A stretch of 64,000 bases of DNA from Castanea sativa (GCF_040712315.1 NC_134019.1:37787873-37851872), one strand, 5' to 3'; numbered from the stretch's first letter, positions 1-12,915 are shown. The notes: generated by a model from the letters alone, not told the origin. Made by a program: numbers and translations.

Positions 1-540
1 GCTCACATACTTAAATAAAATCAAGCTGTATTCGTATGTGTCTACACCAGCTCTTTAGACCTCACATATCCCAACTCAGCCCATATCTAGAACCTAGCAT
101 TCATTCTAGCAAGAAGCCCAATCCAAAACTAGCCCAAACAGCCCACTTCCCATTTTAAATACAAAACCCATCAATCATCAGCCCACCATCACATGAAATT
201 TTCAAAATTATAATTTGACCCAACAGTGTTTTCAAAATTACATTTTTACCCCTAAAATTTTCAAACATTAAACCTTGACCCCTTTACTTTAAATTATTGT
301 TTTGACCCCAAAATTTTCCAAATTGCAAATTTATCCCGAAACTCTCCCAAATGACATTTTCAACCCCGAAACTTCACCAAACTATGTTTTTGGCCTAAAC
401 TTCCTAAAATTACATAATGGCCCTTAAAACTTCCAAAAATTGCACAAAGGTCCTTTAGGTCACCCGAAAAAAACATTTCCAGCCCTTGTTTTGCAAAATA
501 AAATTTTTTTCCTATTCAACAAGCATGTATATATATATTA
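1..540. repeat. Degenerate short-period repeat, no gene
   Basis: From about 190 to 485 a motif of the form ACCCC-AAAATTTTC-AAATT recurs with a spacing of roughly 35-40 bases and heavy divergence. The rest is AT-rich with no credible coding frame. Such arrays occur in LTRs and untranslated parts of plant retrotransposons, but no terminus is visible here. Confidence 0.45.
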
Positions 541-1482
541 GGCAAAAATGCAAAACTGACCCTCTAACTTTTAGCTTTTGTCATTTCAATCCTCTAACTT
601 TCAGTTTTGTCATTTCAATCCTCTAAGTTTCAATTTTTGTCAATATAGTATTTGTTAGGTTTCAGATTTTGTTGTTGTTAAGTTTGGTCCTTTTAAAAAA
701 AAATCATTTTTGTAATTAAAAGAAAAAAAAAAGCTGTAAAAAAAAAGGGAATCCTGACATACTCTAGTATTGACCTTAGAACAAACCAATTTACTTAAAA
801 AATTATGAGCACATGACACATAGTGATTGGCACACGTGGATTAAAAAAAAATTGGTGAGACAAAATTAGCACCTAAAACTGAAACTAGAGACGAGACATC
901 ACAGACACAGTTCCACTCGCAACCGGCGACGGAGTGCTAAGTCTAAAGTCTAATCCTCTTTCTCTTTCTCATTCTCTGGTTTTTTTGGATAAAACTTTGA
1001 ACCGAAGTAGCTTTGGAAATAATTATGGCACAAAGGAGTCATTGCCACAATCAACCTCTAGGGAAGATTAGTGTTATCTCACTATCCCTCTCCCCTTTTG
1101 GCAATGGGTTGTTTGTGTAAAGCTAATCCAAAGGAGAAAGGTCAGCAATCTTCATGTTGTGCATCGCCAGAAAAGCACATTCCTGCTGAACAAAAACAAA
1201 TTAAACTGACTTTTTCCATTTCCGTCGGTTTTGATTTTAGGGGAAGGGGAACAACGTCGTTCCCCTTGCATTTTTTTTTTTACAGTTTTTTTTAATTTTC
1301 TTTTAATTACAAAAATTATTTAAAAAAAAAAGAGGCAAACTTAACAGGAGGAGTAACTGATACCTAACAGAATACTACATTGACAAAAATTGAAACTTAG
1401 AGGATTGAAATGACAAAACTAAAAGTTAGAGGACTGAAATGACAAAAACTAAAAGTTAGAGGATCAATTTTACATTTTTACC
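541..1482. mobile_element. Mutator-like MITE with 121-bp terminal inverted repeats
   Basis: The left end (541-661, GGCAAAAATGCAAAA...) and the reverse complement of the right end (1362-1482, GGTAAAAATGTAAAA...) align over about 121 bases with few mismatches. Each contains repeated CCTCTAACTTT and TTTTGTCATTTCAAT modules. The flanks TATATATTA (532-540) and TATATGTTA (1483-1491) form a 9-bp target duplication with one mismatch, the size expected for Mutator superfamily elements. The 700-base interior has no transposase; the 74-codon frame at 1071-1295 has no recognisable domain. The element is non-autonomous. Confidence 0.85.
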
Positions 1483-2549
1483 TATATGTTATCACCAAGA
1501 ATTGCCAATTCAAAGTTTCAGTAACTATGTGCCAGTATTCCAAGCTAAGTAGATGAAACATTAGGAATTTATTCAGTTCTTCCTATCCAAGCAAAGCCAT
1601 AAAATCCTATAGAAATTAAAAAACTAAACTTTTTCAATGTATATTTGCAGATTCCTAGGAGTCAACATGGTCTGAGCAAACACAGTAGCAGCTCCAAGAT
1701 TTTTGTCCAAGGAGGTCAATAAGAAACATAAATTATATGAAATCTAAAACGAAAGAAACTTGAATATATCAATACCACAAAAAAAAAAATCTACAATTGT
1801 CTTTTACAAGGTTTCATATTTTGAAACCGTTGCATGATAGATTCAATATCAATCATATGAGTTATATCTTTTTCAATGTACTCTGTCAAACAATCATTCA
1901 TCCATTGATCCCCCGTTCGATTACGCATTTCATTCTTGATATATTTCATTATTAAGTGATTTTTTTGTAATTCTTTAATTTATAAGTTTACAATTCTTTA
2001 AATGTTTTATATTTTTATTGTTCTTTAGTGTTAATGTATTAACCTACTCGCATAGCCAACAACCACATACAAGTCACATTCAGCAAAATAAAAAAAACCA
2101 CACACAAGTCACAAATTTACTCAAATAGTAAGTCACAAATTTAGTCAAATAGTCAAAGTATAAAAGACAACTCATAACTCAACTTTATATCAAATCTATA
2201 CAAACACTTACAACAACAATGCAATAGTAAAGAAACTCAAAACTCTATAACCCATTAACCCCCCACAGACACACGGTCAAACTCGGAGACTCAAAACTCA
2301 ATAGATACTGACTTTTTTTTTTATGGCGAGTAAAACTTTGTCTTTCTTTTTCTTTTTTCTTTACAATATTTATATCCAAGTAGCTGTGGTGGATGTTCTG
2401 TCTTTTGTTGAGGAGTTAGATTAATGAAGCTTCTAAGGGCGAAAGCCCATATCTTGACAAAAGGCTAACAGTAATGGATTATCGTTAATTCAAATAAATC
2501 AAACCCATGTAAACAGTGAGGAAAATAACTATGTGTTGACACTAAAAAC
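1483..2549. other. AT-rich intergenic stretch
   Basis: No coding frame, RNA gene or clear terminal repeat was recognised. The segment may include the eroded far end of the neighbouring gypsy element, but no LTR matching its right-hand end can be seen. Confidence 0.4.
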
Positions 2550-2679
2550 TGCATAATCAGCAGGAATGTTTAAGTCCTTAGAGACAAGCAAAACACTTAG
2601 TAGAAAAAGGGGATGTTTGAGGTCTCTTATTTTAGGAGTACCTTATGAGTGTACCTCCAGAGTCCTTTGACCAAAACCC

Positions 2680-3530
2680 AGGGTGAGTCCTCGTTTTTTC
2701 TTGGTGATGCATATGCCGAGGTCCCATCCTTGGTGAAATTGCGAAATGTTATGTTACTCAAGGCATGTGGTCAGAGGTCCTGCTTGGTATTCTTATGATC
2801 AAAGAAATATTAATTTACCCAAGGCATGTGGTCTGAGGGAACCGGGCATAACCAAAGTTCTGTTTAACATTTGAACAAATAACCAAGAATATTAATTTAC
2901 CCAATGTATATGGTCCGAGAAGCCAAGCATGACCAAGGTTCTATTTAATATTCAAACAAGTGATGGAGAGTATTATTTTAAAGGCATGTGGTCCGAGGGA
3001 CCAGGCATAACCAAGGTTATGTTTAACACTTGAGCAAATAACCCGGAATATTAATTTACCTAATGTATAACCAAGGTTCTATTTAACATTTGAACAAATA
3101 ACCAAGAATATTAATTTACCCAATGTATGTGGTTCGAGGAGCCAGACATGACCAAGGTTCTGTTTAATATTCAAACAAGTGATGGAGAGTATTAATTTAC
3201 CCAAGACATGTGGTTTGAGGGACCAGGCATAACCAAGGTTATGTTTAACACTTAAGTAAATAACCAGGAATATTAATTTACCCAAGGTATGTTGTTCGTG
3301 GAACCAGGCATGACCAAGATTCCGTTTAATATTCAAAAAAGTAATGAAGAGTATTAATTTACCCATGGCATGTGGTCTGAGGGACTAGGCATAACCAAGA
3401 TTTTGTTTAACACTTAAGCAAATAACCGGAAATATTAATTTACCTAAGGTATGCGGTCCAAGGAGCCAGACATGACCAAAGTTCTGTTTAATATTCAAAC
3501 AAGTAACCAAGACGACACATAACTTTAACC
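2680..3530 (-). repeat. Diverged tandem array in the 3' region of the old gypsy element
   Basis: Units of about 75-80 bases repeat, each with a core like ATTAATTTACCC, GTATGTGGTCCGAGG, CCAGGCAT and AACCAAGGTT. They alternate between two sub-types, giving a higher-order period near 155 bases. The 95-residue minus-strand frame at 3079-3366 is only a translation of this array, not a gene. The units resemble those of the 153-bp array at 37850-39115 in the young element, and sit at the same position relative to the integrase end. Confidence 0.8.
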
Positions 3531-3587
3531 AAAACATGACAGAATTACCTTCCATTAATAATAATACCTTCGTAGGTTATTTATTTT

Positions 3588-6500
3588 CTAGAGGCATGGC
3601 ACAACATTTTCGTCTAAATCTTCTAAGAAGTATGCACCTATACCAGCTATCAAGGTGATGTGGTATGACCCTTTCCAATTGGGCCCCAACTTTCCCCATG
3701 CTGGGTTTTTTGCAGCACCCACAACCTTTCTCAATACCAAGTCCGCAAGGGCTGACGATCTTGACTTCACACTTAAGTCATACCCCTGTTTGAGTTTCTG
3801 CTGATAATGTGCCAATTGAACCCTGACATTTTCTCTCTGTTCTTCAATTAAATTCAGGCCTTTTTTTAACAAGTTGTCATTGCTATCTGGAGTAAATAAG
3901 CTCGTCCTCAGCGTTGGAAATCCAGTCTCTAGAGGAATCACAATCTCGGCTCCATAAATCATTGAAAGTGTCTCCCTTGTTGACTTACGAGGGGTAGTCC
4001 AATACGTCCAAAGAACGTGTGGTAGCTCTTCCACCCATCTATCATTTGCATTATCCAGCCTCTTCTTGAGTCCACTCACTATGACCTTATTAACAGCCTT
4101 GGCCTGTCCATTCCCCTCTGGATAAGCCGGGGTGGAGTACCTATTCTTAATGCCCAAATCACAACAGTACCTCCTGAAGGCTTTGCTATCAAACTGAAAA
4201 CCATTTTTCGAGATGAGGGTGTGAGGGATCCCAAACAGAGTGACAAATTTTTTTCATACAAATCTCTTGGCGTCCACATCTCTAATATTTGATAGGGGCT
4301 TAGCTTCGACCCACTTAGTGAAGTAATCCGTACCGACCAATAGCCATCTCCTATTCCCCGCTACCTTAGGGAATGCCCTACAATATCCAAGCCCCATTGA
4401 GCAAAAGACCAAGGGATAGATAGAGGATTGAGGACACCCTCTGGTAGATGAATATTTAGAGCGAATCTTTGACATTGGTCACACTTCTTCACGTACTCTT
4501 GTGCCTCCCTTTGCATATTTGGCCACCAATACCCTTGATTAAGGGCCTTGTGAGACAGTGATCTCCCCCCTATATGACTTCCACAAATCCTGTCGTGCAA
4601 CTCTTCTAAGATTGGTTTTACTGCCTCAGGATGAACGCATAGTAAATAGGGCCTAGAAAAATAGCGCTTGTATAACTTTTGATCATCGAACAACTAGAAC
4701 CGAGGAGCTTTTCTTCACACTTTATCAGCCTCCATCTTCTCCTCTGGCAAAATGTCATCCCTAAGAAACAGCACCATAGGATCCATTCAACTAGGCCCTA
4801 CTCTGATATGGTGAATAGAAGTCTTCTGCTTTCTCGTCTCGGTAGGCTTGCACAGATCTTCAACCAGGATAACCCAGGGTAAGCTCTGCGTCGAGGAGGT
4901 TGCAAGGGTGGTAAGAGAGTCAGCATATGTGTTTCTACTCCTTGGGATTTGTTGTAGGGAGAAAGATTCAAACCCTGATTACAAGTGCCTAACTTGACCC
5001 AAATAGTCCTGCATTCTCACGTCCCTAGCTTCCAGTTCTCCCTTTACTTGGCCTACAACTAATCTCGAATCTAAAAATAACTCCACTATTCTTCCTTTCA
5101 TTTTCTGAACCATAGCCATTCCTACCAACAAAGCCTCAAACTCTGCCTCATTGTTCGTGGCCAAGAAGCCCAGCCTTAAGGATTTCTCAATGATGATCCT
5201 TTCAGGAGATACTAAAACTAGCCCCCACTCCTGATCCCCTTTGATTGGCTGCGCCATCAACATACACCTTCCAAGATAGAGGTTCTTGCAAAGAGATCAT
5301 CCCAACTGATTTTCCATCCATGTACGACCTTTCACCCTTTTCTTCTGAGGAAGGCTCAGCAAACTCAGCCACCAAATCTGCATAGACCTGACCCTTTATA
5401 GAAGTACGAGGCATATAGTTAATATCGAAAGCTCCTAGCATCATTCCCCATTTTGCAATCCTCCCTATGTAATCAGCTTTCCGAAACAGTGATCAAAGGG
5501 GGAGTTGGGTTAGAACCACAACAGTGTGAGCTTGGAAGTAATGTCGGAGCTTCCGTGTAGCATGTACTACTTCCAAGATTGCTTTCTCCAATGGTAAATA
5601 GTGAATCTCTACCTCATGTAGTGATTTGCTCACATAATAAACTGGTCTATGCACCCCCTCATCAACCTGTATCACTACCAGGCTCACCGCGTGTGAGGCC
5701 ACGGCTATGTAAGCAAATAGAACCTCCTCCTTAGGCTTGGACATAATAGGTGGCCGAGAAAGATATTCTTTCAATCGCTAGAAGGTCAAGGTACATTCCT
5801 CTGTCCATTCAAATTCCTTCCACTTATGCAACAACTGGAAGAAGGGCTTACACTTGTCTACTGACCGAGAAATGAATCAATTCAAAACGGCAACCATCCT
5901 TGTCAACTTCTGGACCTCTTTGGGATTCTGAGGAGGCTGCATGTTGTTAATTGCCAAAGCCCACGACAAAAGAACACTTAGCAGTATTAAGACGCAATTT
6001 GTGTTTCCTCAATTTCAAAAATATTTTCGAGGTCATCTATATGCTCAGACTTTGCTTTACTCTTTACCACCATGTCATCTATATACACCTCAATATTTTT
6101 GCCTAACTGGGGTTCAAACATCCTGGTCATCATTCTCTGGTAGGTAAACCCTGCATTTTTCAAGCCAAAGGGCATCACTTTGTAGTGGTAATTCCTAGTA
6201 GGTGTTAGAAAAACAATTTTTTCCCTAATCGTCTAGAGCTAACCGTATCTAATGATAGCCCTGAAAGGCATCCAAAAAGCTCATTTGAGGATGGCCTACA
6301 GTTGCATCCACCAATTGATCTATTTGAGGCAGGGGGAAATGGCCCTTTGGGTAAGCTTTATTTAAATCTGTAAAGTCTACACATACCCGTCACTTCCCAG
6401 TTTTCTTTTTCACCACCACTGTGTTGACCAGCCACTCGGGGTAAAATACCTCCTTTATGGCCCTAGCCTGCTTGAGCTTGAGTACTTCTCCCCTGACAGC

Positions 6501-6783
6501 GTTAGAGTGTTCCGTGGATAAGCGTCGTGGTAGTTAGGTTGACGTTTAAATGATGGCAAATGAAATCTGGATCCTCCCCAAGGGCTTTATAGGCGCTCCA
6601 CGCAAACACGTCAATGTTTTTTATAAGAAAATCTATCAGCTTTTGCCTCTCCCAAGGAGGTAGCTGAACTTCGACCTGAAAGAACTTCTCCTCATCGTCG
6701 CCAATAAAAACTCTTTCTAATTTCTTGCACTTAGCCCCTTCTACCTCCACCTCCGTAGACAACATTAGCACCTTTGACTGCTA
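3588..6783 (-). pseudogene. Broken pol (RT-RNase H-integrase) of the old gypsy element
   Basis: Translated fragments in shifting minus-strand frames cover the whole polymerase. They are: a protease-RT linker (6771-6502), RT palm with YIDD (6178-5987), RT thumb/connection (5774-5493), RNase H (5444-4979, motif VDGAANQRGSG and NNEAEFEA), the integrase zinc region (4693-4361, HDRICGSH...CDQCQRF), and the integrase core and C-terminus (4475-3588, ending EDLDENVV). Frame changes near 4170, 4270, 4380, 4700, 5240, 5480 and 5960-6500 show that it cannot make protein. It is homologous to the intact pol at 39183-42482, with which it shares long near-identical peptides. Confidence 0.9.
6775..6783 (-). 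promoter_or_regulatory. gag/pol amber codon in readthrough context (old element)
   Basis: On the minus strand the sequence is TAG-CAG-TCA-AAG, in frame with the downstream pol fragment. It fits the UAG-CAR-YYA context known from tobamovirus-type readthrough. The young element has TAG-CAA-TCA-AAG at the same place. Function is inferred from motif and conservation only. Confidence 0.6.
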
Positions 6784-8863
6784 TAAGTCCCACCCAGCAG
6801 AGTCCAAGGACTCACCTCCAGTTTGATGTTTGATTGCGGCCACCATGCACTATCTGGCCATAGATTGGCTTTTCACCAGCTCCTCAACTCGATCCCCAGA
6901 CGGATACTTTACCTTCAGGTGCAGGGTGGAAGGTACGGCTCCCATGGCATGAAGCCAAGGCCTTGCCATAATAGTAGTATAGGGAGAGTAGGCATCTACC
7001 ACGATGAAATTCACCTTCACGACCTCTGCCCCTGTCTAAATGGGTAGTCGGATTTGGCCCTTTGGAAAGACGATCTTCCCATCAAATCCTATTAGAGGGG
7101 AATCATAACTGGTCAGGTCCTCGGACCTCAGCTTCAGTCCCTTAAATAGGTCAGGGTACATGATCTCTACACCACTATCCTAATCTACCAACACTCTCTT
7201 CACATTGTACCCACCTATCCTGAAGGTGACCACCAAGGCATCATTATGTGGCTGCAAAGTTCCAACCTTAATCTCATCCGAAAAGCTCAAAGCTGACCAG
7301 ACTTCCATTCTATTCCTCTTTGGATTAGGGGACGAGCCATCTTCAGATGGCCGAGATACAGACATCACCCTAGATGGCTGAGAACCAGTCCTTCCCAGAG
7401 CAACAAGAATGACACTGATTGTACCTAAAGGCGGTCTTGCAGAAGCATCTATCTGAGCCCTTGACCCTACTTGAGCACCCTGTCCATTGGGTTGATACAA
7501 GAATTGCTTCAACTTTTCCGCTTTAACTAATTGCTCTAGGTGACTCCACAAAGTCCTGCAATCCTCAGTAGTGTGCCCTTGTTCCTAGTGGTTTTGGCAA
7601 TGAAAACTTTGGTTGCGCTTCATAGGGTCTCCCCCCATCCTGTTTGGCCATTGAAAGTATGACTCATTCTTAATTTTTTCTAGGATTTGGTACACTGGCT
7701 CTCAGAACACAGTACTGACTACCTAAGTAGTGGTAGATCTAGAATGCCCCGTAAAATCTCTCCGAGATCGGTTGTTATTGAACCTATCTGACCTGAGATC
7801 CCTTCTATCCTGAAAGACCACCTTAACTTTCCCCTTTGCCTGCTACTGGTCCTCTTCGACCCATTTATACTCATTAATATGGTACATGAGCTGACGCACA
7901 CTCTTAATTGGTTTCCTGGTCAAAGACTTTCTCAGATTGTGCTTGGCGGGCAAGCCGACCTTGAAAGTCCTTATAGTCACGTCATTAAAGTTCCCATCTA
8001 TATCGTTGAATATCTCTCAGTACCTGTCAGAATATGTTTTCAAGGTCTCCCCCTCTCACATGGTTATAGACAGCAAGGAGTCCAAGAGCCGAGAAACCCT
8101 ACTGCAAGTAGACATGGAAAAACGGGCGGGTCGGGTCGAGTCGAGTCAATCGGGTTTGTGGGTCAAATGGGTCACAGCTCAAAACGAGTCAATCAGGTTG
8201 CGGGTCGGGTTGACTCGTATTTTCAAACAAGTTTTTTTTTTTTTCCAATTACAAAAACAAATCAATGACAACCTGTTTAGAGAGAATGAATAAAATTAAT
8301 TAAGCAAATGAATTGCACTTAATACCACTTATTAATATCCTTCTAATTCTGACAGTTTTGAGCATAACAAAAATTATTTATAGTCATAAATTTATGATAG
8401 AAAAAGTCTTCAATGTTAATAGTTCACTGTCAAAATGCATATAATTACAAGTTTACATCTTCAAAAAGAGATAGATTTTAAAACAAACAAAACAAGTAAG
8501 CCAGCAAAGTGGCAAGTTATCGGTCTTCTTAAGTGCACATGTTCCTATTGCATTTAAAATAACAGTAAAGTTAGATTACTTAGAAAAATAAACTAAACAA
8601 AAAAAAAGATTTAAAAATAAACATAACATATTAAGTAAAGAAGAAAAAGTAAATATTTTATAAAAATTACACCTCAATCTCAATCTACTCAACGTTGGTA
8701 GCAGATTCAGCACTGCAAATATTCATACTTACAAATTGTAGTTCAAGTTGGCCAATTTTGTCAGCATCTTCATCTACAATATAATATTTTAATATAACTT
8801 AATATACCATGAAAGCAAATCAATAAAGAATTAAAATTGTATAATTATGACTATAAAAAAATT

Positions 8864-10921
8864 AAATTACCTTCAAATCCATATAGCCAACTTTTAGTAC
8901 ACAACGTAGTTTCCACATTCTCAGGTAAAAGATGTGATCGATACGGAGTAAGAATTTTTTTTCCAGTGCTAAAACTTGATTCAGAAGCAACAGTGGTTAT
9001 CGGAATGCTCATGAGATCCCGTGCCATTAAAGAGAGCTCTGGAAACCGATTGTAATGCTCTTTCTACCAAGAGAGAACTTCCAACTTTGGATTTTGCTTT
9101 TTGTTAAGTCTAGACTCTTCTAAATACAAGTCTAACTGAGATTTTTTTGTTTTGGTACCACGACCACTTTCATAATGATCAAATTCCTAATCATTAAAAA
9201 AAATTGCAATGAAAAATAGTACCACACAACATTACAATCTTTATTATTAAAAAAACATAGCACAACATATACCAAACAAAATGCAATTCACTTACATCAT
9301 GTTCCTTATCTTCATCATCATCAGGATCATCCATAGCACTGCTAGTATGACTAGAACTCCCAACACAAGATGAAACAGTGGTCATAGGCTTGGGGCATTC
9401 ATATTCTGGAAAAAACTTATACAATGTACTCTCAACGCTATCCACCTTCATTTTAGCAATGTGCTCAATTGGCTCTATTTTCTTGAAAATATAGTCCACA
9501 TAATCTAACTTATACCTTGGATCAAGAACAATGGCACAAGCTAGCACCACACTATAATAATCCCAATATTTGTCAAATTTAACTATTATCTATTCTGCCA
9601 TATTACTGATAAATGAATCTTGGCTCTCCATTTCTTCAAGTAAGAGCAATTCAATTTGAGACACTCCTTGAAAATATATATTTGTTGTAGGGTAATCAGT
9701 TCTAGAAAATAGAGTTGTAATGTCATAGAAAGGTTTCAAAAATCGAGTTATCCTTTCAACTCTATTTCATTCATCCCTTGATGGACAATGCTTGAAATTA
9801 GTAACTTCCTCTGCTAAACCGGTTCAACACAGAACGATATCTCATAGCATTGTCAATCATGTCATATGTTGCATTCCATCTTGTACACACATCTCAACGT
9901 AAACCCTTTGTTCTCTTCATACCAACTAGTTTTGCACATTCATCAAATCTGCACATTCTACTTTCTGATCTTTTAAGATATTTCATAGTTTCTCGGATCG
10001 TAATCACCAAGTCATCTATTACTTTCAATCCTTCTTGAACAATAAGATTCAATATATGAGCACCACAACGAACATGGAAAAAGATATCATCACATAACAA
10101 TAAACCCCCCTCATTAAGATTTTTCTTTATGAAATATTGGCAATTATCATTATTAGATGCATTATCTAAAGTAATGGAAAATATTTTATTCTCAATACCC
10201 CATTCTTCCAAGAAACTAAAAATTTTCCCGTATAAAAGAATTCCCGTGTGTGGAGGTAGCATATGACAAAAATTCAAAATGATGTTTTTCAATTCCCAAT
10301 TCTCATCCACATAATGTGCTGTAAGACAAATATATCTCTCACTTGTAACAGAGGTCCATAAATCTGAAGTCAAACATATTCTACTAGGAATTGATTTCAA
10401 CTTATTTTTAACATCATCCTTCTCTTTCTTGTAAAGTTTTAGAACATCAGCTTTTGAAGTATTCCTAAAAATATGTTTAACATCTGAAGTTAGATAGCTA
10501 AAAACTTTTCTAATGCCCTCATACTCAACAAAGCTAAATGGTAAATTATGTTTAATAACATCTCACGAAACTCTTCTTGAATTATCTTGTTTTGTAACAC
10601 CCTACCCTCTTCTTCACCATCTTGTTTTACTTCATTTCGTTTTAAGCATTTGAGAAGATGGCGATGCAAGTTTGATGTTCCATGATGACTATCCGTCAAA
10701 AAAAATTTCTCACACCATTGACAAGTAGCCTTACTTATCCCTTCTTCATTAATAGGCAATTTCACAAATTCAGTCCAAACTATAGAAGTGTGATGTTTTT
10801 CCTTTTTATTTTTCCCTGAAACTCTTTTTGGTTTCTTAAACTTTGATTTGGAATTGACTCTTAAAGATGGTGAATGATTAGTAGAAGTATCCATAATTGT
10901 AGTATCATCATCACTTTCCAA
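8864..10921 (-). pseudogene. hAT transposase, inactivated
   Basis: From the N-terminus (10921): an acidic/basic leader, a BED zinc finger (C-x2-C in CQWCEKFF, then H-x3-H in LHRHLLK, about residues 67-90), a frameshift near 10550, the catalytic RNase H-like core (10440-9894, LTSDLWTS...SITLDNASNND...HVRCGAHILNL), the conserved WDYY...LDPRYKLDYV block (about 9590-9480), and the C-terminal dimerisation domain (9150-8870, PELSLMARDLMSIPITTVAS and SSFSTGKK). Lesions seen are the frameshift near 10550, a TGA just after 9894, a frame change and stop around 9590-9830, and a TAG at 9064-9066 where the family has a second tryptophan. The dimerisation block is otherwise well preserved. The acidic region and intron structure were not resolved. 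Confidence 0.88.
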
Positions 10922-11042
10922 ATTTACAGCCGGTGAAGCCGCTGTACTCTAATTATCAAAGCAAAATATATAATTAAAATTAAAATTCTAGTCTATTTAA
11001 AACATCTAAAGAAACTATGAACAAAACTACATAAGTGATAAG

Positions 11043-11180
11043 ACATTCATCCAAATGACACAGAGGCAGAGGCAGAGGCAGAGCAGTATACTATATTTGA
11101 TGACACATTCATCCAAATGACACAGAGGCAGAGGCAGAGCAGTATACTATATTTGATGACACATTCATCCAAATGACACA
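11043..11180. repeat. Short tandem repeat inside the hAT element
   Basis: ACATTCATCCAAATGACAC recurs at 11043, 11105 and 11161. The first two copies are followed by (GAGGCA)n and GCAGTATACTATATTTGATG. The units are 62 and 56 bases and differ by one GAGGCA. It lies upstream of the transposase start. Confidence 0.8.
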
Positions 11181-12897
11181 TTCATTCAACAATCAAACAA
11201 ACAAACAATTAAATATAATGTTAGCAAAGGCAGAGCAGTATACTATATTATTATTGCTAAATCATAAATTCATAATATTGAAAAATTAATCCAAAAACTA
11301 AAAACATTTAGGGATTTAAGAGAATGATGAAAATGATTTAACATACCTTCACCATAGTTGATGATTTGTGGTTGTGCTCTTCTTAAATGGGTCAGCAACT
11401 GTGTGGGCCGTGTGGCCTGTGGGTGGCGAGAGACAGAGAACTGAGAGAAGTGAGAAAGCAGAGCAGTGAAGAAGCACAGTGGGGCAAGCTTTGACTGCTT
11501 CGTGTGAAACTAAAAAAGTGTGGAATGTCGAATGTGTGAAGAAGGCAGGCCGGAAGCGCAAGAGAAACTGAGAACTGAAAGACAGAAAGAGTAGAGCTGA
11601 AGACTGAAGTACTGAACTGAGGAAGAGAAACTTTCAGGTTTGTAAATTTGGTATTGTACATTTTGTCATTTAGTGTCTTTGGCTTTGGAAAATCCGAAAT
11701 GGACTACAGCTAGGCGCTAGCAAGCATTGACGGATTGACCATTGAATGAGATTTTTTTTTTGAATGGTTCTGAGACAGCCAGAGCCTTGTCATTGTGTAA
11801 TATATTGGACGGACCTGTTGGGGCAAGGTGTTTTGAGTTGTCAATTGTCATGTCATGACAATTGTTTCAATTTTTTATTAGTTTATAATTTTATATGATT
11901 ATATTGAATCATTTTATTACTAGTTTTGGTACTAAGGTGCTTTATGCACCTAGTATCATCAGGACATAATTTAAATATTTTTTTAGCGAATTTTTTTAAC
12001 AGGTCGGGTCATGGGTTATCCGGGTCGGGTCGGCTCTAGTTGACTCGCAAAAAATCGGGTCGGGTCTCGTGTCAACCCGTTTTTTCTTAGAGTCAAAAAA
12101 ATTGGGTTCAAGTCGGGTATTTTTCGGGTCTGGTCGGGTTAGAAAATTCTAACCCGTATTGCCATGTCTAACTGCAAGTCACAAAACAAGCCCCAAACGC
12201 CCTAGTAAGCTCCTTGAAGGAGCTAATATAACCTTCCTTGAAGCCATCAAACCATCTCATCGCCACAGGCCCCAAACTAAATGGGAACACTTTGCACATC
12301 AAGGCCTCACTCTTGGAGTGAACAACCATTCTCTGGCTGAAGTGGCTAACATGCTCCACAGGGTCCGTTCTGCCATTATACATGTTGAATGTTGGCTGGG
12401 TAAACCGTCGAGGAAGTTTTCCCCCTTCAATTCTACGCATTAACGGTGATTTAGAGATCTGGTTAAGAGCCTTGCTCATAGCATCATTGCCCAGACCTTT
12501 GCGAGAGGGACTCTTACTCCTCCGCTTATAATGACAGTCCTCATCATGTGAAAAAGACTCACTGGGAGGAGTCCTAGATCTAGGCCGTAGCTATTTTCTC
12601 TGTCATCATCAGAAGAAGGGTCAAAATCAGAGGGAGTCCTTCTCCGTCGCTCACGGTGTAGCCTCCTGCGAAGATGGTTAATCTCCAATTGCATGCTTCT
12701 GGTGTTCTCCTCATGAGAGATATAACTCCTGCCATGAGACTGGCTCCTACTAGTATGCATGGTGTGCACACTAACCTCGCGGTCCCTCCTTCGTTCAAGA
12801 TTGAGAAATTGGTCATGTCGTTGAGAACCAACCGACTCCTCCCAGTTGGACCCCGAACCTACAATAACTAGACGTTGATCTCACTAAAGCTTAAGCT

Positions 12898-12915
12898 TCC
12901 CCACAGATAGCGCCA
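12898..12915 (-). other. Primer binding site of the old gypsy element
   Basis: On the minus strand TGGCGCTATCTGTGGGG follows an LTR end reading CCCGTACA plus AT. It differs little from the PBS of the young element (TGGCGCCGTCTGTGGG). Both resemble the 3' end of plant tRNA-Asp, a primer used in Tat/Athila-type elements. Confidence 0.65.

Larger units (their letters stand above)
8109..12170 (-). mobile_element. hAT transposon, 4062 bp, with perfect 8-bp target duplication
   Basis: The terminal inverted repeats are TAGACATGGAAAAACGGG at the left and TAGACATGGCAATACGGG (reverse complement) at the right. The flanks ACTGCAAG (8101-8108) and ACTGCAAG (12171-12178) are identical, the 8-bp duplication typical of hAT elements. 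Subterminal regions are packed with GGGTCGGGT-type motifs on both sides (8130-8215 and 12000-12150), as expected for transposase binding sites. Inside is a minus-strand transposase gene, now broken. The element inserted into the gag of a gypsy retrotransposon and is therefore younger than it. Confidence 0.93.
6784..12871 (-). pseudogene. Broken gag-protease of the old gypsy element, split by a hAT insertion
   Basis: The N-terminal half lies right of the hAT element (12871-12171). It contains an arginine-rich segment (LRRRLHRERRRRTP) and the retrotransposon gag core (FTQPTFNMYNGRTDPVEHV...GPVAMRWFDG). The remainder lies left of it (8108-6784): a short gag piece, then LEQLVKAEKLKQFLYQPNG and the protease region. 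At the protease active site the expected VDQGSG reads VD-stop-DSG (near 7180), so the enzyme is dead. The frame is also shifted several times. The insertion point falls in the middle of gag and is exactly duplicated (8101-8108 and 12171-12178). Confidence 0.85.

Noticed and set aside
1071..1295. 74-residue plus frame
   Set aside because: Lies inside a Mutator-type MITE and has no domain or codon bias.
3079..3366. 95-residue minus-strand repetitive frame
   Set aside because: It is a translation of the diverged tandem array in the old gypsy element; periodicity is at DNA level.
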